From Acidobacteriota bacterium (lineage in GTDB: Bacteria; Acidobacteriota; Terriglobia; Bryobacterales; Bryobacteraceae), in NCBI GenBank assembly GCA_016185425.1, contig JACPNQ010000035.1, positions 126,001 through 190,000 on the forward strand: 64,000 nucleotides of DNA. Direction: 5' to 3'. Below, in pieces: positions 36,479 to 46,061 of the stretch (position 1 is the first letter of the stretch; every line of letters starts with the position of its first letter). The translations under genes and the position numbers were made by a program. Below the pieces are notes generated by a model. The model made no database searches, had not been told where the DNA came from, and saw nothing but the letters and a program-made list of their open reading frames with translations.

Positions 36479-36590
36479 AACTACTTTCGTCTAGTCACGA
36501 AGCATGTCTCCGCCTGGCCGCGGAATTCCCCTCACTGTCTGAGAATCGCGCGCTCCTGTCCGCGCTCAAAGAATTCTAAGGGGAAATCAC
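36479..36590 (+). other. Structured 5' leader of the TonB receptor gene
   Basis: The ribosome-binding sequence AGGGGAA (36579-36585) is perfectly complementary to TTCCCCT at 36526-36532. Between them a GCGCG/CGCGC stem (36548-36552 with 36561-36565) could close. The whole could fold as a two-stem structure with the ribosome-binding site hidden. No known riboswitch class is recognised. Confidence 0.45.
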
Positions 36591-39500
36591 TTGAAACGAA
36601 TTACCTTGCTACTCGCGGCAAGCTTGTTGTCTTTGTATGCACAGACGAGCTCATTGGCGGGGCTTGTCACCGATCAACAGGGCGCTGCCGTACCCGAAGC
36701 GGTTGTCAGTATTACCAACGCCGATACTTCCGCTGCCAGGAAAGTTATCGTCAACGCCAATGGTTCGTACAGTTTTGCACAGATGCCTCCGGGCAACTAC
36801 AAGATTGAGATTCAGCACCCGGGATTCCGGACGCACACCTCGCAAGTCCGGCTGCAGATCAATGTGCCGTCGACGCTGGATGTGAAGTTGGAGCTCGGGC
36901 AGGTGTCCGAGGTCATTAACGTCAATGAAGACGTGACAACGGTGAATACGCAGAATGCCACGGTGGGCAATGCGTTCACCGAAGTGCAGGTGCGGCAGCT
37001 TCCGCTGCAGACGCGCAACGTTGTCGACTTGCTGAGTCTGCAACCCGGCGTGACGGCGACCGGCGAAGTGCTTGGCGCGAAGCGCGATCAAAACAACGTG
37101 ACGCTCGACGGCGTTGACGTGAACGACAACCAGGCGGCCGGTATGACGGCGACGACATCGCCGGGCCTGAATGCGGCACTGCCGATTCCGCTGGACAGCG
37201 TGCAGGAGTTCCGCGTGACCATAGCCGGGCAAGGCGCCGATCAGGGCCGCTCCGCCGGCGGGCAGGTTTCGCTGGTGACGAAGAGCGGATCGAACCAGTG
37301 GCATGGTTCGCTGTATGAGTTTCACCGCAACGTGAAGACTGCGGCGAACGATTGGTTTTCGAATCGCGCGGGAATTGCGCGCGAAGCGTTAATCCGGAAT
37401 CAGTACGGCGCGTCCTTCGGCGGCCGCATCATCCGGGATCGCGCGTTCTTCTTCGTGAACTGGGAGGATCGCAAGGACCGTTCGGCGTCGGCGCAATCGC
37501 GCAACGTACCGACGGAGATGCTGAAACAAGGCATCGTGCAGTTCCGGCAGAACAACGGGACGATCGGGCAGTTGAGCACGGCCGAAGTGGCCGCGGTGGA
37601 TCCGATGAAGCTGGGTCTAAGCTCGACGATGAAGAACATTCTGGCGAGCTATCCGGCGGCCAACGATCTGCAGGCCGGATCGGACCGCGGATTGAATTTC
37701 GGCGTCTTTCGGTTCAACGCGCCGTTGACGCGCAATGACCGCGCCTATGTCGCCAAGATGGATTTCAATCTGGACAAGGCGGCGCGCCATACGCTGATGA
37801 TGCGCGGCACGCTGGCGGACAACACGCGCGACGAAGTGCTGGCGCAGTTCCCAGGCCAGGATGCGGCGGCGAAGGTGTTGGACAATTCGAAGGGTCTGGC
37901 CGCGCGGTACACAGCCGTGCTAACTCCGACGGTTGTGAACGTGTTCAGCTACGGCTACACAAGGCTGGGCATCGCGCAGTCGGGCACGCCGGGTGCGTCA
38001 TTGAGCTTCGACGGATTGACGGCGCAGCAGAACTTCACGCGCGGGTTCGGACGGTTCATCCCGACGACGAACCTGGTGAACGATTTGACGTGGATGAAGG
38101 GCGCGCACACGGTGCAGGCCGGCATCAACTTCCGCCTTGTGCAGAATGACCGGAACTCCTTCGCCAACTCCTTCCCCTCCTACAGCTATAGCCGGAACAC
38201 ATTGCGCGGATTGGGCGCCGATATTTCCGATGCCGTGAACGCATTCATCAAGCAGCGGTCCGGCAATAGCGCGCTGGCACTTTCCGAGACGCAGCCGACG
38301 CAGCGCGCGATGGGCATCCTGCTCGGTGTGATCAATCAGTACAGCGCTACGTACAACTTTGGGCGCGACGGCAAAGCGGTTCCGTTCGGCCAGCCGTTAG
38401 CCCGCAGCTTTGGAACGCACGAATACGAGTTCTATGTGCAGGACACCTGGAAAGCGCGGCGCGACCTGACGTTGACCTTCGGCCTGCGCTATGGCTCGTA
38501 TCAAGTGCCGTACGAGAAGAACGGCGTGCAAGTTGTGTCGACGGCCGGGTTGGATCAGTACCTGGCGGAACGCGTGGGCGCATCGATGGCCGGAATTTCC
38601 GGCGCGAGAATGCCAAACGCGGCGTTGACGTATCAACTCGGCGGGCCCGTGAACAATGGTCCGGGTTGGTATCAGCGCGACAACAACAACTGGGCGCCGC
38701 GGTTCAACATCGCCTATGCTCCAGTGAAGGACGGGTTCTGGGGCAAGATGTTCGGCAAGGGCTCTGTGATCCGCGCCGGCGGATCGATGCTCTACGACCG
38801 CTACGGCTCGGATATGGTGACGAACTTCGACCGCGCCGGCTCGCCTGGTCTCGCGACTCCGGTGACGCAACCACGCAACACGAACTTCACCGACTCCTTC
38901 CGCTATTCCGGCGGGGCGCTACCTACGCTGCCAACAGTGGCGAACGCTTCGTTCCCGTACACGCCGCCGACGATTCTCGGCGGATTCGGTTCCTACTCGG
39001 GCGTGTTCCCTGGCTTGGTGGCGCCGTACTCGATGCTGCTGAACCTGAGCTACGCGCGGCAATTGCCGTCGAAGATGACGATGGAAGTCGGCTACATCGG
39101 CCGGTTGGCGCGGAAATCGTTGGTGCAGGTCGATGTCTTCCAGCCGTTGACGCAGTTCAAGGATCCGAAGTCGGGCCAGACATGGGCTCAGGCCGCTTCG
39201 ATCCTGCGGGACTACAACAACCAGGGCAAGAAGGCGAGCGAGATTCCGCCGATTGCGTTCTTCGAGAATATGTTCGGCAAAGCGGCGAACCTGTACACAC
39301 CAGGAACCGCTACGCAGAACTACTACCATGCCACCTATAATGAGTACGCTGGGTCGGACTTGGATGCACTGAACGATATGGATCGCGAACGGCTGGCTGA
39401 TGGCTCGTGCATTTCGGCGCTGGGCTGCAACACGTTCTTCGCGCTGCAGAATGCCGGAAACATCGCGTGGTCGAACGCCGGCCGCAGCTCGTTCCACGGC

Positions 39501-40244
39501 GGGCAGTTTGTTCTTCGCCGGGCCGTTTCAAGCGGTTGGGGATTCGACTTCAACTACACGCTCTCGCACTCCATCGACCTTGCATCGACGGCGGAATCAG
39601 CCTCCGGAACTTCCGGCGGCGTGATTCAGGACACCTTCAACCCGAACGCGTTCCGCGGAAGCTCGGACTTCGACGCGCGGCACAATATCACTGCGAACGC
39701 GGTGGTGGAACTGCCGTTCGGGAAGGGCAAGCCGATGCTGAACGGGGCGCCGGGCTGGGTGAACCAGATTGCCGGAGGCTGGCAGACGACGTTGCTGTGG
39801 CGGTACCGTTCGGGACTGCCGTTCAATATCAGCGCCGGCGGCCAGTATCCGACCAACTACTTGAATTCCGCGCTCGCTATTGTGCGCCCCGGCGCGGCGA
39901 TGCCGGACAACGGTACCGGATACAACCAGAATGGTAATCCGAGCCTCTTCCGGACGACCAACGCGTCGGCCGCGGCATTCGTCCAGCAGTATCCGGGCGG
40001 CACAGGATTGCGCGGCATCCTTCGCGGGCCTGGGATGAGCAACTTCGACTTGTCCCTCGGCAAGTTCTTCCCGCTGCCGTTTGAAGGGCATCGCATTCAA
40101 GTTCGGGCGGAGGCGTTCAACGCGTTCAACAACGTGAACTTCACCACTCCGAGCTTGAGCCTGGCGAATCCCTCCACATTCGGCCAGCTAACCGGGGTGA
40201 TGCCGGCACGTGTGATGCAGTTTGCGCTTCGGTATGAATTCTAG
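36591..40244 (+). CDS. TonB-dependent receptor with carboxypeptidase-regulatory-like domain (Oar-like)
   Basis: 1217 residues from TTG 36591 with a strong Shine-Dalgarno (AAGGGGA). Signal peptide MKRITLLLAASLLSLYA; a CarboxypepD_reg/transthyretin-like domain at about 22-105 (LVTDQQGAAVPEAVVSITN...PPGNYKIEIQHPGF); a plug domain at about 120-230 (LPLQTRNVVDLLSLQPGV, VTLDGVDVNDNQA, VTKSGSNQWHGSLYEF); then a large beta-barrel ending in ALRYEF with the terminal Phe used for outer-membrane assembly. These acidobacterial Oar-type receptors import unidentified large or polymeric substrates with TonB energy. It is divergent from the symporter operon and followed by a propeller gene that overlaps its end. 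Confidence 0.95.
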   Translation: MKRITLLLAASLLSLYAQTSSLAGLVTDQQGAAVPEAVVSITNADTSAARKVIVNANGSYSFAQMPPGNYKIEIQHPGFRTHTSQVRLQINVPSTLDVKLELGQVSEVINVNEDVTTVNTQNATVGNAFTEVQVRQLPLQTRNVVDLLSLQPGVTATGEVLGAKRDQNNVTLDGVDVNDNQAAGMTATTSPGLNAALPIPLDSVQEFRVTIAGQGADQGRSAGGQVSLVTKSGSNQWHGSLYEFHRNVKTAANDWFSNRAGIAREALIRNQYGASFGGRIIRDRAFFFVNWEDRKDRSASAQSRNVPTEMLKQGIVQFRQNNGTIGQLSTAEVAAVDPMKLGLSSTMKNILASYPAANDLQAGSDRGLNFGVFRFNAPLTRNDRAYVAKMDFNLDKAARHTLMMRGTLADNTRDEVLAQFPGQDAAAKVLDNSKGLAARYTAVLTPTVVNVFSYGYTRLGIAQSGTPGASLSFDGLTAQQNFTRGFGRFIPTTNLVNDLTWMKGAHTVQAGINFRLVQNDRNSFANSFPSYSYSRNTLRGLGADISDAVNAFIKQRSGNSALALSETQPTQRAMGILLGVINQYSATYNFGRDGKAVPFGQPLARSFGTHEYEFYVQDTWKARRDLTLTFGLRYGSYQVPYEKNGVQVVSTAGLDQYLAERVGASMAGISGARMPNAALTYQLGGPVNNGPGWYQRDNNNWAPRFNIAYAPVKDGFWGKMFGKGSVIRAGGSMLYDRYGSDMVTNFDRAGSPGLATPVTQPRNTNFTDSFRYSGGALPTLPTVANASFPYTPPTILGGFGSYSGVFPGLVAPYSMLLNLSYARQLPSKMTMEVGYIGRLARKSLVQVDVFQPLTQFKDPKSGQTWAQAASILRDYNNQGKKASEIPPIAFFENMFGKAANLYTPGTATQNYYHATYNEYAGSDLDALNDMDRERLADGSCISALGCNTFFALQNAGNIAWSNAGRSSFHGGQFVLRRAVSSGWGFDFNYTLSHSIDLASTAESASGTSGGVIQDTFNPNAFRGSSDFDARHNITANAVVELPFGKGKPMLNGAPGWVNQIAGGWQTTLLWRYRSGLPFNISAGGQYPTNYLNSALAIVRPGAAMPDNGTGYNQNGNPSLFRTTNASAAAFVQQYPGGTGLRGILRGPGMSNFDLSLGKFFPLPFEGHRIQVRAEAFNAFNNVNFTTPSLSLANPSTFGQLTGVMPARVMQFALRYEF

Positions 40245-41232
40245 ACAAATCTGTGTCGCGGCGGTGGTCAGTCTGCTGGCCGTCGCCGCGGCACCGAAAG
40301 AAAACAAAAACGCGAAGAAATCGAATGCCGGGATACAAACTCCCGGCATTCAGATTCCCTTCGCCACCTTGAAGTCCGACGCGGAGATCCGGTTGGAGGC
40401 GGCGCCTTCCGGCATCGTCTTCACGACGGAGGCGTTGATCGCAGCCGGAAATGCCGTGCAGCGCGTCGATGCAAAAACAAACAAGGCCGGAGAAGCCATC
40501 CCGGGGTTGAACAATGCCTGCGGCGGATTGCTGAATGCGTTGTCAAATTTGTGGGTGGTGAACTGCGGGTCGAAGTCGCTGGCGAAGCTGGAACTGAAAC
40601 CGGCGAAGATTGCGGCAACGATTGAGACGGGGGCGGGGACCGCTTCGCCCGCGCTCGCCGCGAGCACGGACAGTATCTGGCTGCTTTCGAGCGACAACGC
40701 GACACTCTCACGAATCGATCCGAACGAGAACGCCGTTATCGCCGAAGTACGGCTGCCGGCGAGGTGCAACTCGATACTGTTCGCTGAGACTTCGTTGTGG
40801 ATCACCTGTCCGGAGGCCGACAAAGTACTGCGCGTGGATCCGCGGACGAACCTGGTGGACAAGCGGATTGAAGTCGCGGGCAAGCCAATTTCACTTTCGT
40901 TCGGAGAGGCGTCGGTATGGGTGTTGACGCAGAAGGAAGGGAAAGTGGCGCAGATCGATCCGAAGACGAATAAGGTGTCGGCCACGATCGATCTGCTGAT
41001 TCCCAATGCCGCAGGCAGCATCGCGTTCGGCGATGGGTCGGTGTGGGTGTCGGCGCCGGGATTCCCGATTACGCGGATCAATCCGGCGACGGCGAAAGTG
41101 GTGCAGCAATTTGCTGGCGATGGCGGCGGCTTCGTCTATTCCGGGTTGTCGTCGGTGTGGCTGGTAAACCCGAAGACGAACACAGTTACGCGCTACGACC
41201 CGAAGCGGATCGCGGCGACGTTGGCCGACTGA
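40234..41232 (+). CDS. Secreted YncE-like beta-propeller, paralogue of the 33.9-kb gene
   Basis: 332 residues from ATG 40234 (MNSRQICVAAVVSLLAVAAAP), whose first codons overlap the receptor end by 11 nt. A signal peptide and a basic linker (KENKNAKK) are followed by YncE-type repeats: SVWVLTQKEGKVAQIDPKTNKVSATI, LWITCPEADKVLRVDPRTNLV (in parts). The final blade, SSVWLVNPKTNTVTRYDPKRIA, aligns with the end of the first paralogue (GSVWLSNLREQNIWRLDAAKIA). Blade order and spacing match, so the two are duplicates now in two divergent operons. Likely periplasmic; the ligand is unknown. Confidence 0.87.
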   Translation: MNSRQICVAAVVSLLAVAAAPKENKNAKKSNAGIQTPGIQIPFATLKSDAEIRLEAAPSGIVFTTEALIAAGNAVQRVDAKTNKAGEAIPGLNNACGGLLNALSNLWVVNCGSKSLAKLELKPAKIAATIETGAGTASPALAASTDSIWLLSSDNATLSRIDPNENAVIAEVRLPARCNSILFAETSLWITCPEADKVLRVDPRTNLVDKRIEVAGKPISLSFGEASVWVLTQKEGKVAQIDPKTNKVSATIDLLIPNAAGSIAFGDGSVWVSAPGFPITRINPATAKVVQQFAGDGGGFVYSGLSSVWLVNPKTNTVTRYDPKRIAATLAD

Positions 41233-41277
41233 TTATCACGGCGGGCGTTTGCGCCATCGGCGGTATTACCATGAGGC

Positions 41278-41673
41278 ATGGTTGAACGAAGAGATTGGAT
41301 GCAGATCATAGCGGCGGCGCTTTTCGCGTCGCAGTCCGGCCGGGCCGCGCAATCAAAACCCATTGGGAAACAGGCGCTTCCGGACGTGAATCTCAAAGGA
41401 TGGAATGTGACCGCGGTGGAGGTCAGCTACGGTCCGGGAGAAGAGTCGAACCCGCACCAGCATCCGAGCTTTGTCCTCGGGTACGTGTTGGAAGGGGAAA
41501 TTCGCTTCCAATTGCGCGGTGAGCCGGAGAGAACGCTGCAGACGGGAGAGATGTTCTACGAAGCGCCGGGCAGCGTGCACCAGGTTTCCGGCAACGCGAG
41601 CAAGACGAAGCCCGCCCGGCTGCTGGCACTGCTCTTCGCTGAGCCGGGCGTTCCGCTTACAAAGCCCGCCTAA
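41278..41673 (+). CDS. Secreted single-domain cupin
   Basis: 131 residues. A weak signal peptide (WMQIIAAALFASQSGRA) precedes a cupin barrel with metal-ligand motifs: the first block is SYGPGEESNPHQHPSFVLGYVLEGEI (His-x-His, Glu), the second GEMFYEAPGSVHQVSGN (His). All four usual ligands are present, so it probably binds a metal. Such small cupins next to AhpD-like proteins often act on reactive aldehydes or peroxides, but this is not certain. It is 45 nt after the propeller gene. Confidence 0.85.
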   Translation: MVERRDWMQIIAAALFASQSGRAAQSKPIGKQALPDVNLKGWNVTAVEVSYGPGEESNPHQHPSFVLGYVLEGEIRFQLRGEPERTLQTGEMFYEAPGSVHQVSGNASKTKPARLLALLFAEPGVPLTKPA

Positions 41674-41694
41674 CCGTCTAAGGAGAACTATCGA

Positions 41695-42150
41695 ATGACA
41701 GCCCGAATGAATTACGCGAAGGCTGCGCCCGGAGTGTTGAAGGCGATGCTGGGCCTGGAGACTTATCTGGCGTCGAGCAGTCTGGATAAGAAACTAAAGC
41801 TCCTTGTCGTGCTGCGTGCATCGCAGCTCAACCACTGCGCCTACTGTGTCGACATGCACAGCCGCGAGCTGCGGGAAGCGGGGGAGACAACGGAACGAAT
41901 CGATCTATTGACCGCCTGGCGGGAGGCGCCGTTCTATACAACCAAGGAACGCGCCGCGCTTGCATGGACGGAGGCGCTCACGATACTCGCGCCCGAATTC
42001 GTCCCCGATGACGTCTTTGAAGAAGCGCATGCCGAGTTCAACGAGACAGAGCTCGCGGATCTGACGCTGGCCATTGCGGCGATCAACGCCTGGAACCGTT
42101 TCGGCGTCGGGTTTCGATTGGTGCCGGAAAGCTACAAAACCAAGCGCTAA
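41695..42150 (+). CDS. Carboxymuconolactone-decarboxylase/AhpD-family protein
   Basis: 151 residues with a strong Shine-Dalgarno (AAGGAG). The AhpD-type redox motif is NHCAYCVDMHSRELREAG (Cys-x-x-Cys followed by His), in an all-helical fold with the typical WREAPFYTTKERAALAWTEALT segment. Members reduce peroxides or regenerate peroxiredoxins. It is the last gene of the receptor operon and is followed by a strong terminator hairpin. Confidence 0.9.
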   Translation: MTARMNYAKAAPGVLKAMLGLETYLASSSLDKKLKLLVVLRASQLNHCAYCVDMHSRELREAGETTERIDLLTAWREAPFYTTKERAALAWTEALTILAPEFVPDDVFEEAHAEFNETELADLTLAIAAINAWNRFGVGFRLVPESYKTKR

Positions 42151-42157
42151 ATGGGTG

Positions 42158-42191
42158 AAGGGCGGCGGAGCCGTTACGCTCCGCCGCCCTT
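42158..42191. terminator. Bidirectional terminator hairpin
   Basis: A perfect 14-bp GC-rich stem (AAGGGCGGCGGAGC at 42158-42171 with its complement at 42178-42191) and a 6-nt loop. It lies between two convergent genes, 7 nt after the AhpD-like stop and 25 nt from the end of the Ig-like gene. There is no long T-run on either side. Confidence 0.8.
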
Positions 42192-42215
42192 CGGTTGAGG
42201 CCTTTTGGGCCGGGG

Positions 42216-45200
42216 TTAGTTGACCACCAGTGAGAAGGTGACGGTGCCAGTGGCGGCCGCCGACGCTCCTGTTGCTGTCGATCCATCGGTTGCCGTGACA
42301 GTCACAGACCGTGTTCCGGCTACGCTACCAGTGGTGACGGAAACCACACCGGTGCTGGAGTTGATCGATACCCAGCCCAGAGCCGCGGTCGTCGCGTCCA
42401 GAGTGTAGGTCACAGTGCCGGTGTTGCCGGTCGCCGAGACTGTGGTGATCGTGCTCGCCGCGCCGGCCGTAACCGCCACGGGAGTCGTGTTCTGCACCTT
42501 GAGAGCCACCACGATGTCGAACGTCAACGTGCCGATGAGCGGAGTTGCCGCCGAATCCGTGGCAGTCACGGTGATGCGGTAGGTGCCCGCCGGAGTGAGC
42601 GCGCTGACGCCGATCACGCCTGAGCTGCTGTCGATGGCCATGCCGAACGGCACCGGCGAGGGCGACGTCATGGCGTAGGTGTAGGGGAATGTGCCGCCCG
42701 AAGCCGAGACGGTGGTGACCGTCGCATCGGCCGTACCGTAGACTTCCGCATATGGCGCCGTACCGGAGGAGACAACAACCAGGCCGCCCGTCACCGTGAG
42801 CGTGAAGGAGACCTTACCCGTAAGCGGGAAGTTGGCGGCGTCCGTCGCCGTCACCGTGACCGCGTAGGAGCCGGCCGTGCCAGCCAGCGGCGTACCGGAG
42901 ATAGCTCCGGTGGTGGTGTTGAGGGACAGGCCCGTCGGCAATACGCCCGAGGAGAGCGCGTAGCGATAAGGAGCGGTACCCTGCGTCGCAACGATGGAGT
43001 TGTTGGAGCTCGACCAGGCAACAGCAACGGTACCGGTCAAACCGGCGCCGCTGGGCCCGGCGACCTTCAGCCTGCGCGCCACCCACATATTGACACCGGC
43101 CTGGCTGCTGCGTCCGCCGCGCGTCACGACCACAGGCAACTGCACCGGTGTCGTAATGGCGGAGACCGGGGAACCGGCGGCGTTGGTGAACGGACCCGCG
43201 CCGCTGCCGGGCAGACGAACGTTGACCTGGTAGAGGCCGGCAACGCTGTCCGATACCCAGCCAGCGTAAGTGACAATACCAGCCACGCCACCGATCGTCA
43301 CTGTGGGCGGCGTGCCGCCGGAGAGGAAGCAGGGAGCCAAACGGTTCGAGTTCAGCAGAGACGAGCTGATGATCACGCCGTCAAGCGCAGTCAGCGAGGT
43401 GCCCGCAAACGTATTCAGAGAAGAAAGGTAGCTGGACGTGCTGACGCAGTCCGCCGACCACGAGAAGGCCGAACCGGCGCTCGCGTTGTTCGCCGAGCTG
43501 TCCGGAGCGCCGAGACCCGTCATGTAGATCTGAACCGTGTCAGAATCCGTGGCGGTAGAGCGCATACCGGCCTCGGCGCCAGGAGCAACAGGCACGTAGG
43601 CGGAGCTGAGGATGGCGCCGTCACCCTGGCCATTGGCAGCCACGGTGAAGATGCCGGGGTTGGTGTCGGCCACAGTCACGTCCATCGGCGCGCTGCTCTT
43701 CATCGTTGCGCCGGTGCCGAACCCGAAGCTGACCACCATGCTGATCGTGTTACCGGACTGCGCGGCCAATGCGGCTGGCGCCATCAGGTTGATCTGACCG
43801 TTTGTGGCGAACAGAATCGGGGCCGTAGCGATCACAACCGGCGGCGAAGCCTTTGTCTGAAACGTGACGGAGAGCTTGCGCTGCGTGGCGCTGACCGCAT
43901 CCGGGCTGACGAACGACGGATAGGCGAGCGTCGTCGCGTCCGGAATACCGTAGAGGACATCCACACTCGCGCAGCCGTTGCCACCGGAGGAGCAGAAGTT
44001 GGAGCCGAAGACGCTGAGCATTTCGAAAGGCGAAATGGTCTGCACATCAGGCGCCGTCACCTGCAGGAAACTGGAGGCGCTAGTCACCGCGCTGACGATC
44101 GGGTTGGAGCCGATGGTGAACGAAGTTGTCGCCGTTGGTGTCAAACATGTAGTGCCGTTCGGATTACACACACCAAGGACCACCGTGCCGCCGGTGCCTG
44201 TTGGCGAGAACGGCAAGTTCACGGATGGAGTCGATGGAACAGTGATTGTGAGGATAATATTCGACACATTGACGACGTTCACCGCGATCGACGGTTCCAC
44301 GATGAAGTTGCTGCCGGAAACGATACCGACCTTGGTGCGCAGGCTCGGGTCCGTACCGGTTACAAATCCCGAGCCGGAGAGTACGAGAGTAAACGCTTGT
44401 CCGGCGGGGGCCGTCGGCAAGCTGGCCGGCGAGATCGAAGTGATCGTCGCTCCGGGCGCCTGCACATTCACGTTGAACGTCACGGTAATCGTCGCTGCCG
44501 GACTGCCCCACGTGATCGCCACGGTCCCGACCAGCGTAGTGCCGGGCTGGGCGGAAGCGAAGATGGAGGGACTGAACGTCACCGGGATAGGCGTGCCGAA
44601 GCTATACGCCAGACCCTTTATGTTGGCCGCTGGAATGATCGGAGCCAGCGTCCCGCCGGTATCGATGGTGTAGGGAATCGGCGAGTCGCTTGAAACGGCC
44701 GTCACAAAGAGAGACGGAACGGCCGAACCGACAACCCACGTGATGTTGCGCGTGGTGCCTTCGGAAACCGTCAATTTCGGCGCGGGATTATTGAGCTGCA
44801 ACGTGATTGGAACGGTCAAGTCGGCTTGACCGGAAACCTTCACGCGCACCGTGGTGGAGTAGTTCCCAGGGGCCATCGTGTCGGCCGCAACCGTTGAGCT
44901 GAAACGGACACTCTTCGGAACCGTGCCGGAGAGCGAGTCGACGGTCAGCCACGGGGGAAGGCTGGTGGCGTCCACGGAGAAGAACGGCGCTGGTGTTGTC
45001 GCTGATGTGATGGTCACGTCCACTCGTCCCGCGGTGCCCGAACCCTTCACGTAGGAAAGGCTGGCCGGACTCGGTGTGGCAACGAGAGTCGTTGGCGGAA
45101 CAACCTGCAGCGTGACGGTCACAAGCTTATCCGGCGCCGGAGCGTCGGCCAAGTGAACGGTAAAGGTATTCGTGCTTCCGGCCGCGAATGAGCCGCATCC

Positions 45201-45869
45201 CGCCGCCGCCACAAAGGACAGGTCCACCGATGTCGCGGAGGCCGTACCTCCTGATAGCGGCGTAACGGTTAACCAGCTTGGCAAAGCGAAAGTACTGTTC
45301 TCCACGGTGAATGGCGTCCCGCCAGGCGTGGCGGACTTCACCGAGAGCTTCTGTGCCGGCCCCGGCGTGTAGACCGGGCCGGCCGGGTTGCGGGTACATG
45401 TCAGGGCAATTGCGCTGGGCAACGTAGTAAGGGGTGAGCTCGTGCCTGCCGTCACCGTCACGTTGGCGGTTACGGTGACATCGACGCCGGCGCCGGTGCT
45501 GAAGCGGAACGTTGGTGCGCTGGCGCCGGACGCCGCGCCCGCGCATCCGTTGGCCACCTTCACCTGATAGGTGATTCCGGCTGCTTGGTTGGCAGTGCTG
45601 AGAGTGGTGACAGAAGGCGCCGTCACGACCAGGCCCGCTCCCACGGAGCCAAAGGTTACGACGAGCGTGTTGCTTCCGGTAAGGGCGGTCACCGGTTTGA
45701 CAATAACGTTCGCAGCATTGCCCGGTCCTGTGGCAGTGCTGCAAGTGAGAGTGACGGAGCCAGGTGTTGCCGTCAGAAGATTTGCCGCGCTGGCCGGTAT
45801 GGTTGATCCGGCCATTGCTAGGATCAGCCATAGAGCGGATCGATTGGCCTGGAGTGATGACAATTTCAT
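42216..45869 (-). CDS. Large secreted Ig-like repeat protein with TIGR03437-type domain
   Basis: About 1217 residues from ATG 45869 (MKLSSLQANRSALWLILAM), chosen because it gives a clean signal peptide ending near SAAN; AGGA lies 8 nt upstream. The first 600 residues are Ser/Thr/Val-rich beta repeats similar to bacterial Ig and BACON-like domains (LPPWLTVDSLSGTVPKSV, ASLPTAPAGQAFTLVLSGSGF). A TIGR03437-like domain follows, with FLQVTAPDVQTISPFEMLSVFG and APILFATNGQINLMAP and GIFTVAANGQGDGAIL. The C-terminus has putative-Ig (He_PIG) repeats, e.g. LPTGLSLNTTTGAISGTP. This is a family expanded in Solibacter-like genomes. Extracellular or surface attached; role unknown. Confidence 0.88.
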   Translation of the reverse strand: MKLSSLQANRSALWLILAMAGSTIPASAANLLTATPGSVTLTCSTATGPGNAANVIVKPVTALTGSNTLVVTFGSVGAGLVVTAPSVTTLSTANQAAGITYQVKVANGCAGAASGASAPTFRFSTGAGVDVTVTANVTVTAGTSSPLTTLPSAIALTCTRNPAGPVYTPGPAQKLSVKSATPGGTPFTVENSTFALPSWLTVTPLSGGTASATSVDLSFVAAAGCGSFAAGSTNTFTVHLADAPAPDKLVTVTLQVVPPTTLVATPSPASLSYVKGSGTAGRVDVTITSATTPAPFFSVDATSLPPWLTVDSLSGTVPKSVRFSSTVAADTMAPGNYSTTVRVKVSGQADLTVPITLQLNNPAPKLTVSEGTTRNITWVVGSAVPSLFVTAVSSDSPIPYTIDTGGTLAPIIPAANIKGLAYSFGTPIPVTFSPSIFASAQPGTTLVGTVAITWGSPAATITVTFNVNVQAPGATITSISPASLPTAPAGQAFTLVLSGSGFVTGTDPSLRTKVGIVSGSNFIVEPSIAVNVVNVSNIILTITVPSTPSVNLPFSPTGTGGTVVLGVCNPNGTTCLTPTATTSFTIGSNPIVSAVTSASSFLQVTAPDVQTISPFEMLSVFGSNFCSSGGNGCASVDVLYGIPDATTLAYPSFVSPDAVSATQRKLSVTFQTKASPPVVIATAPILFATNGQINLMAPAALAAQSGNTISMVVSFGFGTGATMKSSAPMDVTVADTNPGIFTVAANGQGDGAILSSAYVPVAPGAEAGMRSTATDSDTVQIYMTGLGAPDSSANNASAGSAFSWSADCVSTSSYLSSLNTFAGTSLTALDGVIISSSLLNSNRLAPCFLSGGTPPTVTIGGVAGIVTYAGWVSDSVAGLYQVNVRLPGSGAGPFTNAAGSPVSAITTPVQLPVVVTRGGRSSQAGVNMWVARRLKVAGPSGAGLTGTVAVAWSSSNNSIVATQGTAPYRYALSSGVLPTGLSLNTTTGAISGTPLAGTAGSYAVTVTATDAANFPLTGKVSFTLTVTGGLVVVSSGTAPYAEVYGTADATVTTVSASGGTFPYTYAMTSPSPVPFGMAIDSSSGVIGVSALTPAGTYRITVTATDSAATPLIGTLTFDIVVALKVQNTTPVAVTAGAASTITTVSATGNTGTVTYTLDATTAALGWVSINSSTGVVSVTTGSVAGTRSVTVTATDGSTATGASAAATGTVTFSLVVN

Positions 45870-45991
45870 ATCCAAAAATCCTGTTCGTGAGCGATCTACG
45901 ACGAAAGTTTCTTCGCGCATGAACCTCTTCGGTTTGGATCTGAGGATGTTTAAAAAACTTATTGCTTTCCGTGCGGCAGCTACATCAAATC

Positions 45992-46020
45992 CCTAAGTCG
46001 GCGCGAGGGGCGACCTTAGG
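45992..46020. terminator. Hairpin after the M14 peptidase gene
   Basis: CCTAAGTCG (45992-46000) pairs with CGACCTTAGG (46011-46020), nine pairs with one bulged base and a 10-nt loop. It lies 42 nt past the end of the M14 gene on the minus strand. No T-run follows, so its terminator role is tentative. Confidence 0.4.
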
Positions 46021-46061
46021 CGCGCAAGCGGATTACACCGCCGATCCGATTTGGCGTACGG

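Noticed and set aside
36334-36590. Guanidine-sensing riboswitch upstream of the carboxylase operon
   Set aside because: The conserved elements of the ykkC, mini-ykkC and ykkC-III classes are not visible by eye on either strand. Only an unclassified pairing with the ribosome-binding site is supported; a covariance search would settle it.
45870-46061. c-di-GMP (GEMM-like) riboswitch before the Ig-like gene
   Set aside because: A few A-rich and GC segments looked suggestive, but the tetraloop, receptor and conserved core could not be matched. Only a simple hairpin is clear.
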